A stretch of DNA of 64,000 nt from CAWHXG01 sp963833235 (lineage in GTDB: Bacteria; Pseudomonadota; Alphaproteobacteria; Rhodobacterales; Rhodobacteraceae): positions 558,001 to 622,000 of the forward strand of contig CAWHXG010000001.1 of NCBI GenBank assembly GCA_963833235.1. Reading direction: 5' to 3'. Both the position numbers and the translations under genes were made by a program. The notes under the pieces are model-generated. The model saw only the letters and a list, made by a program, of their open reading frames with translations, made no database searches and was not told the origin of the DNA. Each line of letters begins with the position of its first letter. Positions within the stretch are counted from its first letter, which is position 1. This document shows positions 1-9,400 of this stretch, in pieces.

Positions 1-364
1 TGCCCTCGCCGTTGATCACCACGACATCGGCGCGCGCCATCTCGTCGCGGATCTCCCTCAGCGCCAGCCCGGCCTCGAAATAGGTCGAGTAACGCCCGAA
101 CTCGCGGGCCGAAGGCGGCAGGGCATCCTCCAGCACGCGGCCGCCCGGCAGGGTGATCGGCTGCTGCTCGAACATCTGCGCCAGCGTGATCGTGTGGGTG
201 ATGCGCCCGCCCGCCCCGGCGACCATATCGCGCAGCGCGGCGGTGGTGCCGCGGCACCCCCAGTTCGCGCTGGTGGCGGTGTCGTTTATGAAGAGCACCG
301 AAGGCCCGGCCTCGGCACCCCCGGGCCCGCTTCCCTTGTCTGCTGGCGATGGCGAAACTCGCAT
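1..364 (-). CDS. Polysaccharide pyruvyl transferase-like protein (N-terminal part)
   Basis: The reverse strand has an open frame from an ATG at 364 that runs off the left edge, giving about 121 residues. After a short Gly/Pro-rich start it reads SVLFINDTATSANWGCRGTT and later DVVVINGEG. An N-terminal 'NWGC' loop and a VINGEG strand are typical of the polysaccharide pyruvyl transferase (CsaB/WcaK-like) fold, whose members modify surface glycans. The catalytic C-terminal half is outside the window, so the substrate is unknown. About 120 bases with no recognised gene separate it from the transporter gene at 1445-486. Confidence 0.6.
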   Translation of the reverse strand, partial: MRVSPSPADKGSGPGGAEAGPSVLFINDTATSANWGCRGTTAALRDMVAGAGGRITHTITLAQMFEQQPITLPGGRVLEDALPPSAREFGRYSTYFEAGLALREIRDEMARADVVVINGEG

Positions 365-485
365 CAGTCGTCCTTCCCTGATCGGTAGTGCCGCCGCGTT
401 CGGCCGCTTCACACAGGTGTCGGGGACCTAACGCTGCCACGTCGTATTTCCAGACGGCGATCTGCCGGTCGCGGCGGTTGCCACG

Positions 486-1445
486 TCACCCCGGCCGCCC
501 GGCCCCCGCCGCCCGCGCCCGCCCGCGGCGGATCTGCAACTGCCGCTCGCGCCAGATGATAAGCACGCCGGCGAGGATGATCACCGCCGCGCCGCCCAGC
601 ATGGTCGCGGTCGGCACTTCGGCGAACAGGAAATGCCCGGCCGCAAGCGCCAGCAGCATCGAGGCGTAATCGAAGGGCGCGATCAGCGAGGCATCGGCAT
701 GGCGGTAGGCGCTGGTCAGCAGGATCTGCCCCAGCCCGCCAACCAGCCCGCCGGAGACCAGCAGCAATGCTGTCGCCGGGCCGGGCACGATCCATCCGAA
801 GGCCAGCGTCGTCAGTGACAGTCCCGCGCCCGTCAGCGAGAACCAGAACACGATGGCGCTTGCCGCCTCCGTCCGCACCATCCGGCGCACGAAGACCTGC
901 GCCAGCGCCGCGCAGAAGGCGCTCGCCAGAACCAGGATCGCTCCCAGCGTCTCGGGGCTGGCTGGCCCGTCGCCGAAGCCGGTCATCCGCGGCGCCAGCA
1001 CGATCAGCACACCGCCGAGGCCCAGCAGCACGGTCGCCATCCGAAAAAGGTCCACCCGTTCGCCAAGGAACATCGCCGCGAACACCACCACGAGAAGCGG
1101 CGTGGCATAGCTGATCGCCGTCACCTCCGGCAGCGGCAGCAGCCCCAGCCCCGCGAAGCTCAGCCCCATCGCCAGCGTGCCCATCACCCCCCGCCACACA
1201 TGGGCGGACGGGCGCCGCGCCCGGAACCCTGTGGAAAGCTCGCCCCGCCAGGCCAGCCAGGCCACAAGCACCGGCAGCGCGAAGAGCGACCGGAAGAACA
1301 CGATCTGCCCCGCCGGCACCGCGCCGGCCATCAGCTTGACGACGATCTGAAGGATCACGAAGCACAGGACCGCCCCCAGCTTCAGCCCGATGGCCCGCAG
1401 CGGGTCGGCGCCCGGCAACCCGGCCGCCGGGGCTATGCCGCTCAT
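486..1445 (-). CDS. DMT superfamily (EamA) permease
   Basis: A 319-residue inner-membrane protein with about ten hydrophobic segments in two EamA repeats (roughly residues 13-145 and 160-295), the usual size and layout of drug/metabolite transporter family permeases. The chosen start, MSGIAPAAGLPGADP, overlaps the stop of the upstream phosphatase gene as ATGA (1442-1445), which indicates translational coupling. The frame stays open further upstream, but that part is antisense-quality sequence inside the neighbour. The C-terminus is Arg-rich and cytoplasmic. The substrate cannot be read from the sequence; family members export amino acids, nucleotides or drugs. Confidence 0.85.
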   Translation of the reverse strand: MSGIAPAAGLPGADPLRAIGLKLGAVLCFVILQIVVKLMAGAVPAGQIVFFRSLFALPVLVAWLAWRGELSTGFRARRPSAHVWRGVMGTLAMGLSFAGLGLLPLPEVTAISYATPLLVVVFAAMFLGERVDLFRMATVLLGLGGVLIVLAPRMTGFGDGPASPETLGAILVLASAFCAALAQVFVRRMVRTEAASAIVFWFSLTGAGLSLTTLAFGWIVPGPATALLLVSGGLVGGLGQILLTSAYRHADASLIAPFDYASMLLALAAGHFLFAEVPTATMLGGAAVIILAGVLIIWRERQLQIRRGRARAAGAGRPG

Positions 1446-2464
1446 CCCGGCGCCGCCCCGGCCCTCGGCGGCACCGCGATCTCGGGGATGGCCGTGAAGT
1501 CCGGCGCGTGATGGCACGGCACCCCCGCCGCCTCGATGGCCGCGATCGCCTCGAGGCTCTTCGGACCGGCCCCCACCACCGGCTCGCGCAGGATCACCGC
1601 CGCGATGCGCCCCTCGTGCCGCAGAACCGCATCGCGGTAGATCATCGCGTCGTGCTGCCCGGTATCGCCGATCAGCACGAAGGCCAGCCGCGGATTGGCC
1701 GCAAGGATCCTGTCGATCGCCGCGCCCTTGTGGCTGCCATGCCCGCCGGTCAACACCTTGTCCTCCGCCGGCCCCAGATCCCGCAGGAACATCGGCCCGG
1801 TCACCAGCCCGGCCCGCGCGAAGACGCTGTCGAGAAACGCATGCAGGTTCCAGGGCGAGGAGCTCACGTAGAAGACGGGGTTCAGCCCGCCCGCCGAAAG
1901 CCGCGTCATCAGCGCCACGCTGTCGGGATAGACGCGGCGGGTCAGCGCGCTGCCGGTGAAGGTCGTCCAGAGGTTGCGCGCCAGCGAATAGGCGCCCGTC
2001 TCCATCATCGTGTCGTCGATGTCCGAGATAACGCCGAACCGCGCGGCGGGATCTGGCACCAGCACCGGAAAGGCCCGCGCGCTGCCCGGCACATCCGGTA
2101 GGCACAGCGTCAGGTCGTGCCAGCCTGGCGCCCGGTCGCCGGCCGGCACGTGCAGCAGCACGTAGCCCTCGGCATCGCTGACCCCGCGCGCGTGCGTGCC
2201 CGGCACGGCCACGGGCACGTCGGCCACCTCGTCCGTGAGGAAAAGCCCCGCCATCTGCCGCAGGTTGGTCCAGCGCGACTGCTCCGGCACGGGCTCGCTG
2301 TGGCGCAGCCCGGTCAGCACCCGGCCGCGCACCACCAGCGCCCCGGGTTCGGCATAGCCCTTGTAGGCGTCGAGCAGGGGCGGCGCATCGGGCATCGCGC
2401 CGATCCGCTCCAGCTGCCGCTCCACGGCGCGCGCGATAGGCTGCAGCAGCCGCCGCCTAGCCAT
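1442..2464 (-). CDS. App1-like phosphatidate phosphatase (DUF2183)
   Basis: A 340-residue protein with the App1/DUF2183 catalytic domain in its C-terminal two thirds. The HAD-type nucleophile motif reads ISDIDDTMMETG (about residues 190-201), and FYVSSSPWNLH follows about 60 residues later, both hallmarks of the family. Yeast App1 dephosphorylates phosphatidate at actin patches; the bacterial role is uncharacterised. Its start lies inside the 3' end of queG (8-base overlap), and its stop overlaps the start of the DMT permease, so queG, this gene and the permease probably form one transcript. Confidence 0.85.
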   Translation of the reverse strand: MARRRLLQPIARAVERQLERIGAMPDAPPLLDAYKGYAEPGALVVRGRVLTGLRHSEPVPEQSRWTNLRQMAGLFLTDEVADVPVAVPGTHARGVSDAEGYVLLHVPAGDRAPGWHDLTLCLPDVPGSARAFPVLVPDPAARFGVISDIDDTMMETGAYSLARNLWTTFTGSALTRRVYPDSVALMTRLSAGGLNPVFYVSSSPWNLHAFLDSVFARAGLVTGPMFLRDLGPAEDKVLTGGHGSHKGAAIDRILAANPRLAFVLIGDTGQHDAMIYRDAVLRHEGRIAAVILREPVVGAGPKSLEAIAAIEAAGVPCHHAPDFTAIPEIAVPPRAGAAPG

Positions 2465-3512
2465 CGGTCAGCCGCGAGCAGGCCCAGACGGCTGCATCAG
2501 CCACCGCCGGATCTGGGTCGCCCCGCAGGGCCGCCGCCCGCGCCCGCAGCCGAGGCGCCCCGGAATTGCCGATGGCGTAGAGCACGTTGCGCACGAACCG
2601 GTCGCGCCCGATCCGTTTGATCGGGCTGCCAGAGAACCGCGCACGAAAGCCCGCATCGTCGAGCTGCGCCAGGTCTTCCAGCGGCGGAGCCATCGTGGCC
2701 GCCCCCCCGGCATAGCGCGTCTCCCGCGCCGCCACCGCGAACTTGTTCCACGGACAGATCGCCAGGCAATCGTCGCACCCGTAGATCCGGTTGCCCATCG
2801 CCGGGCGCAGCTCCACGTCCACCGGCCCGCGATGCTCGATCGTCAGATACGAGATGCAGCGCCGCGCATCGAGCTGGAAGGGCGCCGGGAAGGCATCCGT
2901 CGGGCAGATGTCGAGGCAGGCCCGGCACGTACCGCAATGCTCGGTCTCGGGCGTATCCGCGGGCAGCACCGCATCTGTGAGGATCGCGCCCAGGAAGACC
3001 CAATTGCCCAGATCGCGCCCCAGCAGGTTGGTGTGCTTGCCCTGCCATCCCAACCCCGCCGCCTGCGCCAGCGGCTTCTCCATCAACGGTGCCGTATCCA
3101 CGAAAACCTTGATCCGCGCCACCCCGTCGCCCCGCGCGATCAGCCATCGCCCCAGCCGCTTCAGCCGCTTCTTGACCGTGTCGTGATAGTCCCGCCCCTG
3201 GGCATAGACGCTGATCGCGCCGCGCTCGGGCTCGCCCAGCACCGCCAACGGGTCGTGCTGCGGCGTATAGGCCTCCGCCAGCATCACCACCGACCGCGCC
3301 TCGGGCCACAGCCGCGCCGGGCTGCCGCGCCACGTCTCGCGCGCGCCCATCCAGTTCATCTGCCCCTGCCGCCCGGCCGCCAGCCAGCCGCGCAGGCGCC
3401 CCGCCGCCTCCGGGATCGCATCCGGCCGGCACACCCCCATGCCGGCGAACCCCGCCGCGCGCGCCGCCGCCGCCAGATCCGCCTTCAGCGCGGCACCGGC
3501 CTCCCCGGTCAT
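2457..3512 (-). CDS. queG: Epoxyqueuosine reductase QueG
   Basis: A 351-residue enzyme for the last step of queuosine synthesis in tRNA, reduction of epoxyqueuosine to queuosine with a cobalamin and two 4Fe-4S clusters. The two ferredoxin-type motifs are clear: HCGTCRACLDICPTDAF and CDDCLAICPWNKF. A C-terminal HEAT-like tail (residues 295-350) is also typical. The frame is open to 3683, but the start MTGEAGAALKADL at 3512 gives the normal family length and leaves a plausible gap to the GST gene. It overlaps the App1-like gene by 8 bases. Confidence 0.93.
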   Translation of the reverse strand: MTGEAGAALKADLAAAARAAGFAGMGVCRPDAIPEAAGRLRGWLAAGRQGQMNWMGARETWRGSPARLWPEARSVVMLAEAYTPQHDPLAVLGEPERGAISVYAQGRDYHDTVKKRLKRLGRWLIARGDGVARIKVFVDTAPLMEKPLAQAAGLGWQGKHTNLLGRDLGNWVFLGAILTDAVLPADTPETEHCGTCRACLDICPTDAFPAPFQLDARRCISYLTIEHRGPVDVELRPAMGNRIYGCDDCLAICPWNKFAVAARETRYAGGAATMAPPLEDLAQLDDAGFRARFSGSPIKRIGRDRFVRNVLYAIGNSGAPRLRARAAALRGDPDPAVADAAVWACSRLTDG

Positions 3513-3585
3513 CGCGGCGCCCGCCCTTCGATATTCCCCAAATATCCCCGCCGGAGGCTCCCGCACCCGGCCCGGCACCCCGCCA

Positions 3586-4251
3586 TCAGAAGTCGAGGTC
3601 GCTGTAATGCGCCGAGGGCCGGAACCCCGAGACCTGATCGGCCAGCACGCTGCGGAAGGCCGGGCGGGACTTGATCTTGGCATACCAGTCCTTCACCGCC
3701 GCGTGCCGGTTCCAGTCCACGTCCGAGGTGTAGTCCAGCACCGAGAGATGCGAGGCTGCGGCGAAATCGGCCAGCGTCATCACGTCGCCCGCCAGCCAGC
3801 GCCGCTGGTCCAGAAGGCGCGCCATCTCGTCCAGGTGCACCTTGATGCGCTGCACGCCCGCCTTCACGTTGCGGCTGTCGGGATAGCCGCCGCCGGTCAC
3901 CTTCTTCAGAACCCGCTCGCCCAGGATCATCAGCGTCACCTCCCGGTGAAAGCTGTCGTCGAACCACGCCTCCAGCCGCCGCACCTCGAAGGCCTCGCGC
4001 GGATCGCCCGGGATCAGCTGCGGGTTGGGATAGACTTCGTCGAGATAGGCGCAGACGGCGCTGCTCTCGGTCAGGGTCAGCCCGTCGATCTGCAGCACCG
4101 GCACCTTGCCGGCCGGGTTGCGGCGCAGGAAGTCGCCGCCCTTCTCCCAGTACCGCTCCTCCACCAGCTCCACGTCGATGCGCTTCTCGGACAGGCATAG
4201 ACGCACCTTGCGGCAGAAGGGCGACAGCGGGAAATGATAGAGCCGGATCAT
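3586..4251 (-). CDS. Glutathione S-transferase family protein
   Basis: A cytosolic 221-residue GST. The N-terminal thioredoxin-fold domain starts MIRLYHFPLSPFCRKVRLCL, with Ser/Cys in the position that activates glutathione. The cis-proline loop KVPVLQIDG and the glutathione-binding LTESSAVCAYLDE follow at residues 49-71. The rest is the helical C-terminal domain with LADFAAASHLSVLDY. Length and layout are normal. The electrophilic substrate cannot be inferred. The gene lies in the same direction as queG, 73 bases upstream of it. Confidence 0.9.
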   Translation of the reverse strand: MIRLYHFPLSPFCRKVRLCLSEKRIDVELVEERYWEKGGDFLRRNPAGKVPVLQIDGLTLTESSAVCAYLDEVYPNPQLIPGDPREAFEVRRLEAWFDDSFHREVTLMILGERVLKKVTGGGYPDSRNVKAGVQRIKVHLDEMARLLDQRRWLAGDVMTLADFAAASHLSVLDYTSDVDWNRHAAVKDWYAKIKSRPAFRSVLADQVSGFRPSAHYSDLDF

Positions 4252-4305
4252 CGCAGGCGCCTTCGCGGGGAATGCCGCCTGTCTAGCCCGCCGGCCGCGC
4301 CCGGT

Positions 4306-5088
4306 TCAACCGTCGAAGCAGGCGGCACGCCCGTCGGCGGCGATGGTCGCCGCTCCGTCGGCGATCGCGGCGGCACGGGCCCGTACGAAGGGCGAGGGCA
4401 TGCCCGGGTCGCGCCCCTTGGGGTTCGGCAGGATCGCCGCCAGCCGCGCCGCCTGCACCGCCGAAAGCGCCGAAGCCGGCACACCGAAATGATGCCGCGC
4501 CGCGGCCTCGGCGCCGAAGACCCCCGGCCCGAACTCCGCCACGTTGAGGTAGACCTCCAGGATCCGCCGCTTCGGCCAGGCCAGCTCCACCAGCGGCGTC
4601 AGCGCCGCTTCCAGTGCCTTGCGCGGCCAGGATCGCCCGTGCCAGAGAAACACGTTCTTCACCGCCTGCTGGCTGATCGTCGAGCCGCCGCGCCGCATGC
4701 CGCCGCGCAGCGCCGCCCGCAGCGCCGCGATGTCGAAGCCCCAATGGGCGCAGAAGCCCGCATCCTCGGCCGCCACCGCCGAAAGTGCCATCGCCGGGGC
4801 CATCGCCTCAAGCGGCACCCAGTCCCGCTCCAGCGGCCCAATACGCGCCCGCTCCGCCAGCATGTAGGGCGTCACGGGCACCGGCAGCACCGCGAAGGCC
4901 AGAAGCGCCGCCGCCAGCAGGGCCGCGAGCGTGCCCGCCACCGCCGCCACGCCGCGCCGCAACGCCCGGCGCCATCCGCGCCGCTCCGGCCCCGGCCGCG
5001 GCGCCTTGCCCGGGCGCGCCTTCCCCGGCCGCGCCTTGCGCCCGGCGGCCGTCGCGCCAGATCTGCCGTTCTTCGCCGTCCGTACCAC
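4306..5088 (-). CDS. mtgA: Monofunctional biosynthetic peptidoglycan transglycosylase
   Basis: A 260-residue GT51 enzyme that polymerises lipid II into glycan strands without a transpeptidase domain. It has a basic Lys/Arg/Pro/Gly-rich cytoplasmic tail (residues 1-45), one membrane anchor (about 47-70) and a periplasmic GT51 domain. The catalytic region reads AVAAEDAGFCAHWGFD, with the expected Glu, followed by GGMRRGGSTISQQAVKN and ILEVYLNVAEFGPGVFG. The family is usually about 230 residues; the excess is the low-complexity N-terminal tail. It is separated from the GST gene by 54 bases. Confidence 0.92.
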   Translation of the reverse strand: MVRTAKNGRSGATAAGRKARPGKARPGKAPRPGPERRGWRRALRRGVAAVAGTLAALLAAALLAFAVLPVPVTPYMLAERARIGPLERDWVPLEAMAPAMALSAVAAEDAGFCAHWGFDIAALRAALRGGMRRGGSTISQQAVKNVFLWHGRSWPRKALEAALTPLVELAWPKRRILEVYLNVAEFGPGVFGAEAAARHHFGVPASALSAVQAARLAAILPNPKGRDPGMPSPFVRARAAAIADGAATIAADGRAACFDG

Positions 5089-5279
5089 GAAGCCTCCCCG
5101 GTCTCCCCCCGCCGGCGCTTCTCGCGGGCGATGACCGGCGAAGTCAAGGCAATCGGCGCGCGCCGCCGGCCCCGGCGGTTGACCCCAGGTCCGGCGAAAC
5201 TATTCGGGCGAAAGCGAGGTTCCCCCAGGTATACGGCCCCCCAATGGCCCCGTCCGATCCGCCCATCTCAGGAGAAAAC

Positions 5280-6344
5280 ATGCCCGTCACGTCCCCCGCA
5301 CCCCGTCCGCGGACCACACCACCGGTCGCTCCCCCCTCACCAGACCTCATGCGCCGCGTCTCATGGGGCGCGATTTTCGTCGGCGCCGTCATCGCGATGG
5401 CGCTGATGGTGTTCTTCTCCACCCTCGGCATCGGCATCGGTGCCGGCGCCGTCGATCCGCTTTATGACCGGGAGCCCCTCGCCGGCATGGCCACCGGCTC
5501 CGGCATCTACCTGATCGTCACACAGCTCATCGCGCTCGGCGCAGGTGGATACGCCGCCGCGCGCCTTGCCGGCGTACCGCGCCTGCAGGCCTCCTTGCTG
5601 CACGGGGCGGCCGTCTGGGGCCTCTCCACCCTGCTTCTCGCCTATGCCGCGGTGATCGGCGGCGGCGCCGCGTTCGGGGCGGCCACATCGGCCCTCAGCT
5701 CCACCGCGCAAGGCGCCGCCAGCGCCACCCGCGCCGTCCTGCCCCAGAACCTCTCCCTGCCCGACGCCTCCGAGCTGACCGGCGGCCTCTCCCTGAGCGA
5801 CCTGCCCGACGAGCTGGAGCAGACCCTGCGGGACAACGGCATCACGCCCCAGAACTTCCAGGAAGAGACGACGGAGGCTTTCCGCAACGTCTTCAGCCAG
5901 CAGGAGCAGCGGCGCGCCCGCAACCTTCTGCAATCGACCATCGCCGATGTGGCAAGCTCGCCCGGCGATGCCGCGGCCGACGTGAACGCCGCCCTCGACC
6001 AGCTGGTCGGCGGCGAGAACGCGATCATCTCCGAAGAGGATGCCGAAGAGGCCCTGCAGGTCCTGCAGGATCGCCTCGGCATCACGCCCGAAGAAGCGCA
6101 GGCGATCCTCGACACCGCGCAGCAACGCATCGAGACCGTCATCGCCGAGGTTCAGCAGACGGTCGACGCCGCGCAGCAGCGCGCGCTCGAGGCCGCCGAA
6201 GCCGCGACAAACGCGCTCAGCAGGGCCGGCTGGTTCCTCTCCATCGCCTCGATCCTCGGCCTCGCCGCGGCCGTCGGCGGTGCCTTCGCCGGCAAGCCCG
6301 AAGACCTGATCGGCGACCGCATGGACGACCGCGCCCGGATCTGA
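5280..6344 (+). CDS. Membrane protein with long central helical region
   Basis: A 354-residue protein of unrecognised function. The ATG at 5280 has a good ribosome site (AGGAG ending 6 bases upstream). A Pro-rich tail is followed by three hydrophobic segments (about residues 29-54, 75-98 and 108-138), a long Gln/Glu/Ala-rich helical stretch (about 145-320) with repeated 'AQQR' and 'AEEA' elements, and a last hydrophobic segment near 322-342. The central part looks like a coiled-coil between membrane anchors. Rhodobacteraceae genomes carry similar stand-alone membrane proteins of unknown role. A strong terminator follows directly. Confidence 0.75.
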   Translation: MPVTSPAPRPRTTPPVAPPSPDLMRRVSWGAIFVGAVIAMALMVFFSTLGIGIGAGAVDPLYDREPLAGMATGSGIYLIVTQLIALGAGGYAAARLAGVPRLQASLLHGAAVWGLSTLLLAYAAVIGGGAAFGAATSALSSTAQGAASATRAVLPQNLSLPDASELTGGLSLSDLPDELEQTLRDNGITPQNFQEETTEAFRNVFSQQEQRRARNLLQSTIADVASSPGDAAADVNAALDQLVGGENAIISEEDAEEALQVLQDRLGITPEEAQAILDTAQQRIETVIAEVQQTVDAAQQRALEAAEAATNALSRAGWFLSIASILGLAAAVGGAFAGKPEDLIGDRMDDRARI

Positions 6345-6367
6345 CCCGGTCCATGACCGCAAAAACC

Positions 6368-6397
6368 AACGGCGGCCCCGCAAGGAGCCGCCGTTTT
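6368..6397. terminator. Bidirectional Rho-independent terminator
   Basis: Perfect 9-bp inverted repeat, AACGGCGGC at 6368-6376 and GCCGCCGTT at 6387-6395, followed by a T run on the plus strand and flanked by an A run on the other side. It lies between the convergent membrane-protein gene and gltB, so it can stop both transcripts. Confidence 0.85.
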
Positions 6398-6454
6398 CTC
6401 GTCTGGCGCCTGCGCGAACGGCCAGTTCCGGGGCGTGCTAGGGACCGACCCGCA

Positions 6455-9400
6455 CTACTCCGCCGGTATTGCCCGCTCCTCCACGCCAAGCGGGTGGCTC
6501 AGCCGTCCCAGCATCTCCTTGGGGCACACCTGCAGGAAATGCGCCCGCTCGATGTCCCAGTGCTGCAGCAGGTCGGCGGCCCGGCGGCTGCCCGTCTCGG
6601 CCAGATGCCGCTCGACCAGCCCGCGCAGCTCCGCCTCCCAGTGCGGCTCGCGCACCGGGCAGGTCACCAGCGTCTCCATGTTCATCATCGGCTCCGCCAC
6701 CCCATCGGGGTCGTGCAGATAGGCCATGCCGCCCGTCATGCCGGCGCCGAAATTGGCGCCGATCCGGCCGAGGATCACGGCGACGCCGCCGGTCATGTAC
6801 TCGCACCCGTTCGACCCGCAGCCCTCGATCACCGTGCGGGCACCGGAATTGCGCACCGCGAACCGCTCTCCGGCCCGCCCCGCGGCAAACAGGTACCCGT
6901 CCGTCGCGCCATAAAGCACCGTGTTGCCGATGATGGTGTTCTCGTGCGCCACCAGCGGGCTCACCTGCGGCGGCCGCACCACCACGGTGCCGCCCGAAAG
7001 CCCCTTGCCGACGTAATCGTTGGCATCGCCGGAAACCTCAAGGCGCAGCCCCGGCGCCGCGAAGGCGCCCAGGCTCTGCCCCGCCGAGCCCGTCAGCTTC
7101 ACCGTCAGGTGGTCCGGCTGCAGCTGGTTGTTCATCCCGAACCGCTTCACGATCAGGCTCGACACCCGCGTGCCGACCGACCGCCAGGTGTTCTGCACCG
7201 CATAGCTCAGCTGCATCTTCTCGCCGTCTTCCAGGAACCGCGCGGCATCGCGCGCGATCTCGGCATCCAGCGTGTCCAGCACGGCGTTGCGCGGCCGGGT
7301 CCTGTCGTAGCGCGCGTTCTTCGCGCCATCCACCGTGATCAGCAGCGGGTTCAGGTCCAGGTCGTCCAGATGCGCCGACCCGCGGCTCACCTGGCTCAGC
7401 AGGTCCGCGCGCCCGATGATCTCGTCGAGGTTGCGCACCCCCATTGAGGCCATGATCTCGCGCACCTCCTGGGCGTAGAAGGTGATGAGGTTCACCACCT
7501 TTTCCGCGGTGCCCACGAACTTGCCGCGCAGCGCCTCGTCCTGGGTGCAGACCCCCACCGGGCAGGTGTTCGACTGGCACTGCCGCACCATGATGCAGCC
7601 CATGGCGATCAGCGCCGCGGTGCCGATGCCGTATTCCTCGGCCCCCATCAGCGCCGCGATAACCACGTCGCGGCCGGTGCGCAGGCCGCCGTCGGTGCGC
7701 AGCGTCACGCGGCCGCGCAGGTTGTTCATGCTCAGCACCTGATGCGCCTCGGTCAGCCCCATCTCCCAGGGCAGGCCCGCATACTTGATGCTGGTCGCGG
7801 GGCTGGCGCCCGTCCCTCCGTTGTGCCCCGAGATCAGGATCACGTCGGCCTTCGCCTTGGCGACGCCCGCCGCGATTGTGCCCACGCCCGAGGCGGCGAC
7901 GAGCTTCACGCAGACCTTGGCGCGCGGGTTGATCTGCTTGAGGTCGTAGATCAGCTGCGCCAGGTCCTCGATGCTGTAGATGTCGTGATGCGGCGGCGGG
8001 CTGATCAGCATCACGCCGGGCGTCGAGTGCCGCAGCTTGGCGATCATCTCGGTCACCTTGAAGCCGGGAAGCTGCCCGCCCTCGCCGGGCTTGGCGCCCT
8101 GCGCGACCTTGATCTCAAGCTCCTCGCAATGGTTCAGGTACTCCGCCGTCACCCCGAACCGGCCGCTGGCGACCTGCTTGATCTTGGCGCTGGCGTTGTC
8201 GCCGTTCGGCTCGGGCTGGAAGTGCCTGGGGTCCTCGCCGCCTTCGCCGCTGTCGCTCTTCGCACCGATCCGGTTCATCGCGATGTTCAGCGTCTTGTGC
8301 GCCTCGGGGGAAAGCGCGCCAAGGCTCATCCCCGGCGTCACGAACCGCTTGCGGATCGAGGTGATGCTTTCCACCTCCTCCAGCGGGATCGCCTTGCCGA
8401 GGGACTTGATGTCCAGCAGATCCCGCAGGTGGATGGGCGGGCGGCTTCGCATCTTCGCCGAATACTGCTTCCACAGCTCGAACGACGACCGCGTGCACGC
8501 CGCCTGCATCATGTGCATCGAGGTGGCTTCCCAGGCATGGGTCTCGCCCGAACGCCGTGCCTTGTAGAAGCCGCCGATGGGCAGCACGCCCACGTTGTCG
8601 CCCACGCCGGTCAGCCAGCCGGCCCTGTGCACCGCTTCCAGCTTGCGCTGGATGCCGATCACGCCGATGCCGCTGATCCGGCTGAGCATGCCGGGAAGGT
8701 ATTCCGCGCACATCGCGCGGCTGAGGCCCACCGCCTCGAAGTTCAGCCCGCCGCGATACGAGCTGACCACGCTGATCCCCATCTTCGCCATGATCTTCAG
8801 CAGGCCCGCATCGATGGCCGCGCGGTAGCGCGCCACCGCCTCCGTCAGGTTGCCGTCGATCAGGCCGCGGTCGATCCGGTCACCGATGCTGTCTTCGGCC
8901 AGATACGCGTTCACCACCGTCGCGCCGGCGCCGATCAGCACCGCGAAATAATGCGGGTCGACGCATTCCGCCGAGCGCACGTTGAGCGAGGTGAAGGTCC
9001 GCAGACCCTTGCGCGTCAGCCACGAATGCACCGCGCTCGTCGCCAGGATCATCGGCATGGCGACCCGGTCCGCGCCCTGGTGCTGGTCCGTCAGCACGAT
9101 GTGCCCGGCGCCCGAGCGCACCGCGTCCTCCGCCTCCTCGCGGATCCGCGTCAGCCCCTTGCGCAGGGCGGAGTTCTTGGCCCCCGCCGCGAAGGTGCAG
9201 TCGATCTCGACCATCGGCGCGTTGAACTGCCGCCTCAGCTCGTCGAACTGTGCGTTGCCCACGAAGGGGCTGTCGAGCGTCAGGATCTCGGTCTGGCTGC
9301 TGTCCTCGTCGAGCACGTTCTTGAGGTTGCCGAAGCGGGTCTTGAGGCTCATCACCCGGAATTCCCGTAAGGAATCGATCGGCGGGTTGGTGACCTGGCT

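Noticed and set aside
5361..6383. 340-residue leftward open frame opposite the membrane protein
   Set aside because: Gly/Asp/Arg-rich antisense sequence; the forward gene has a ribosome site, hydrophobic segments and a terminator.
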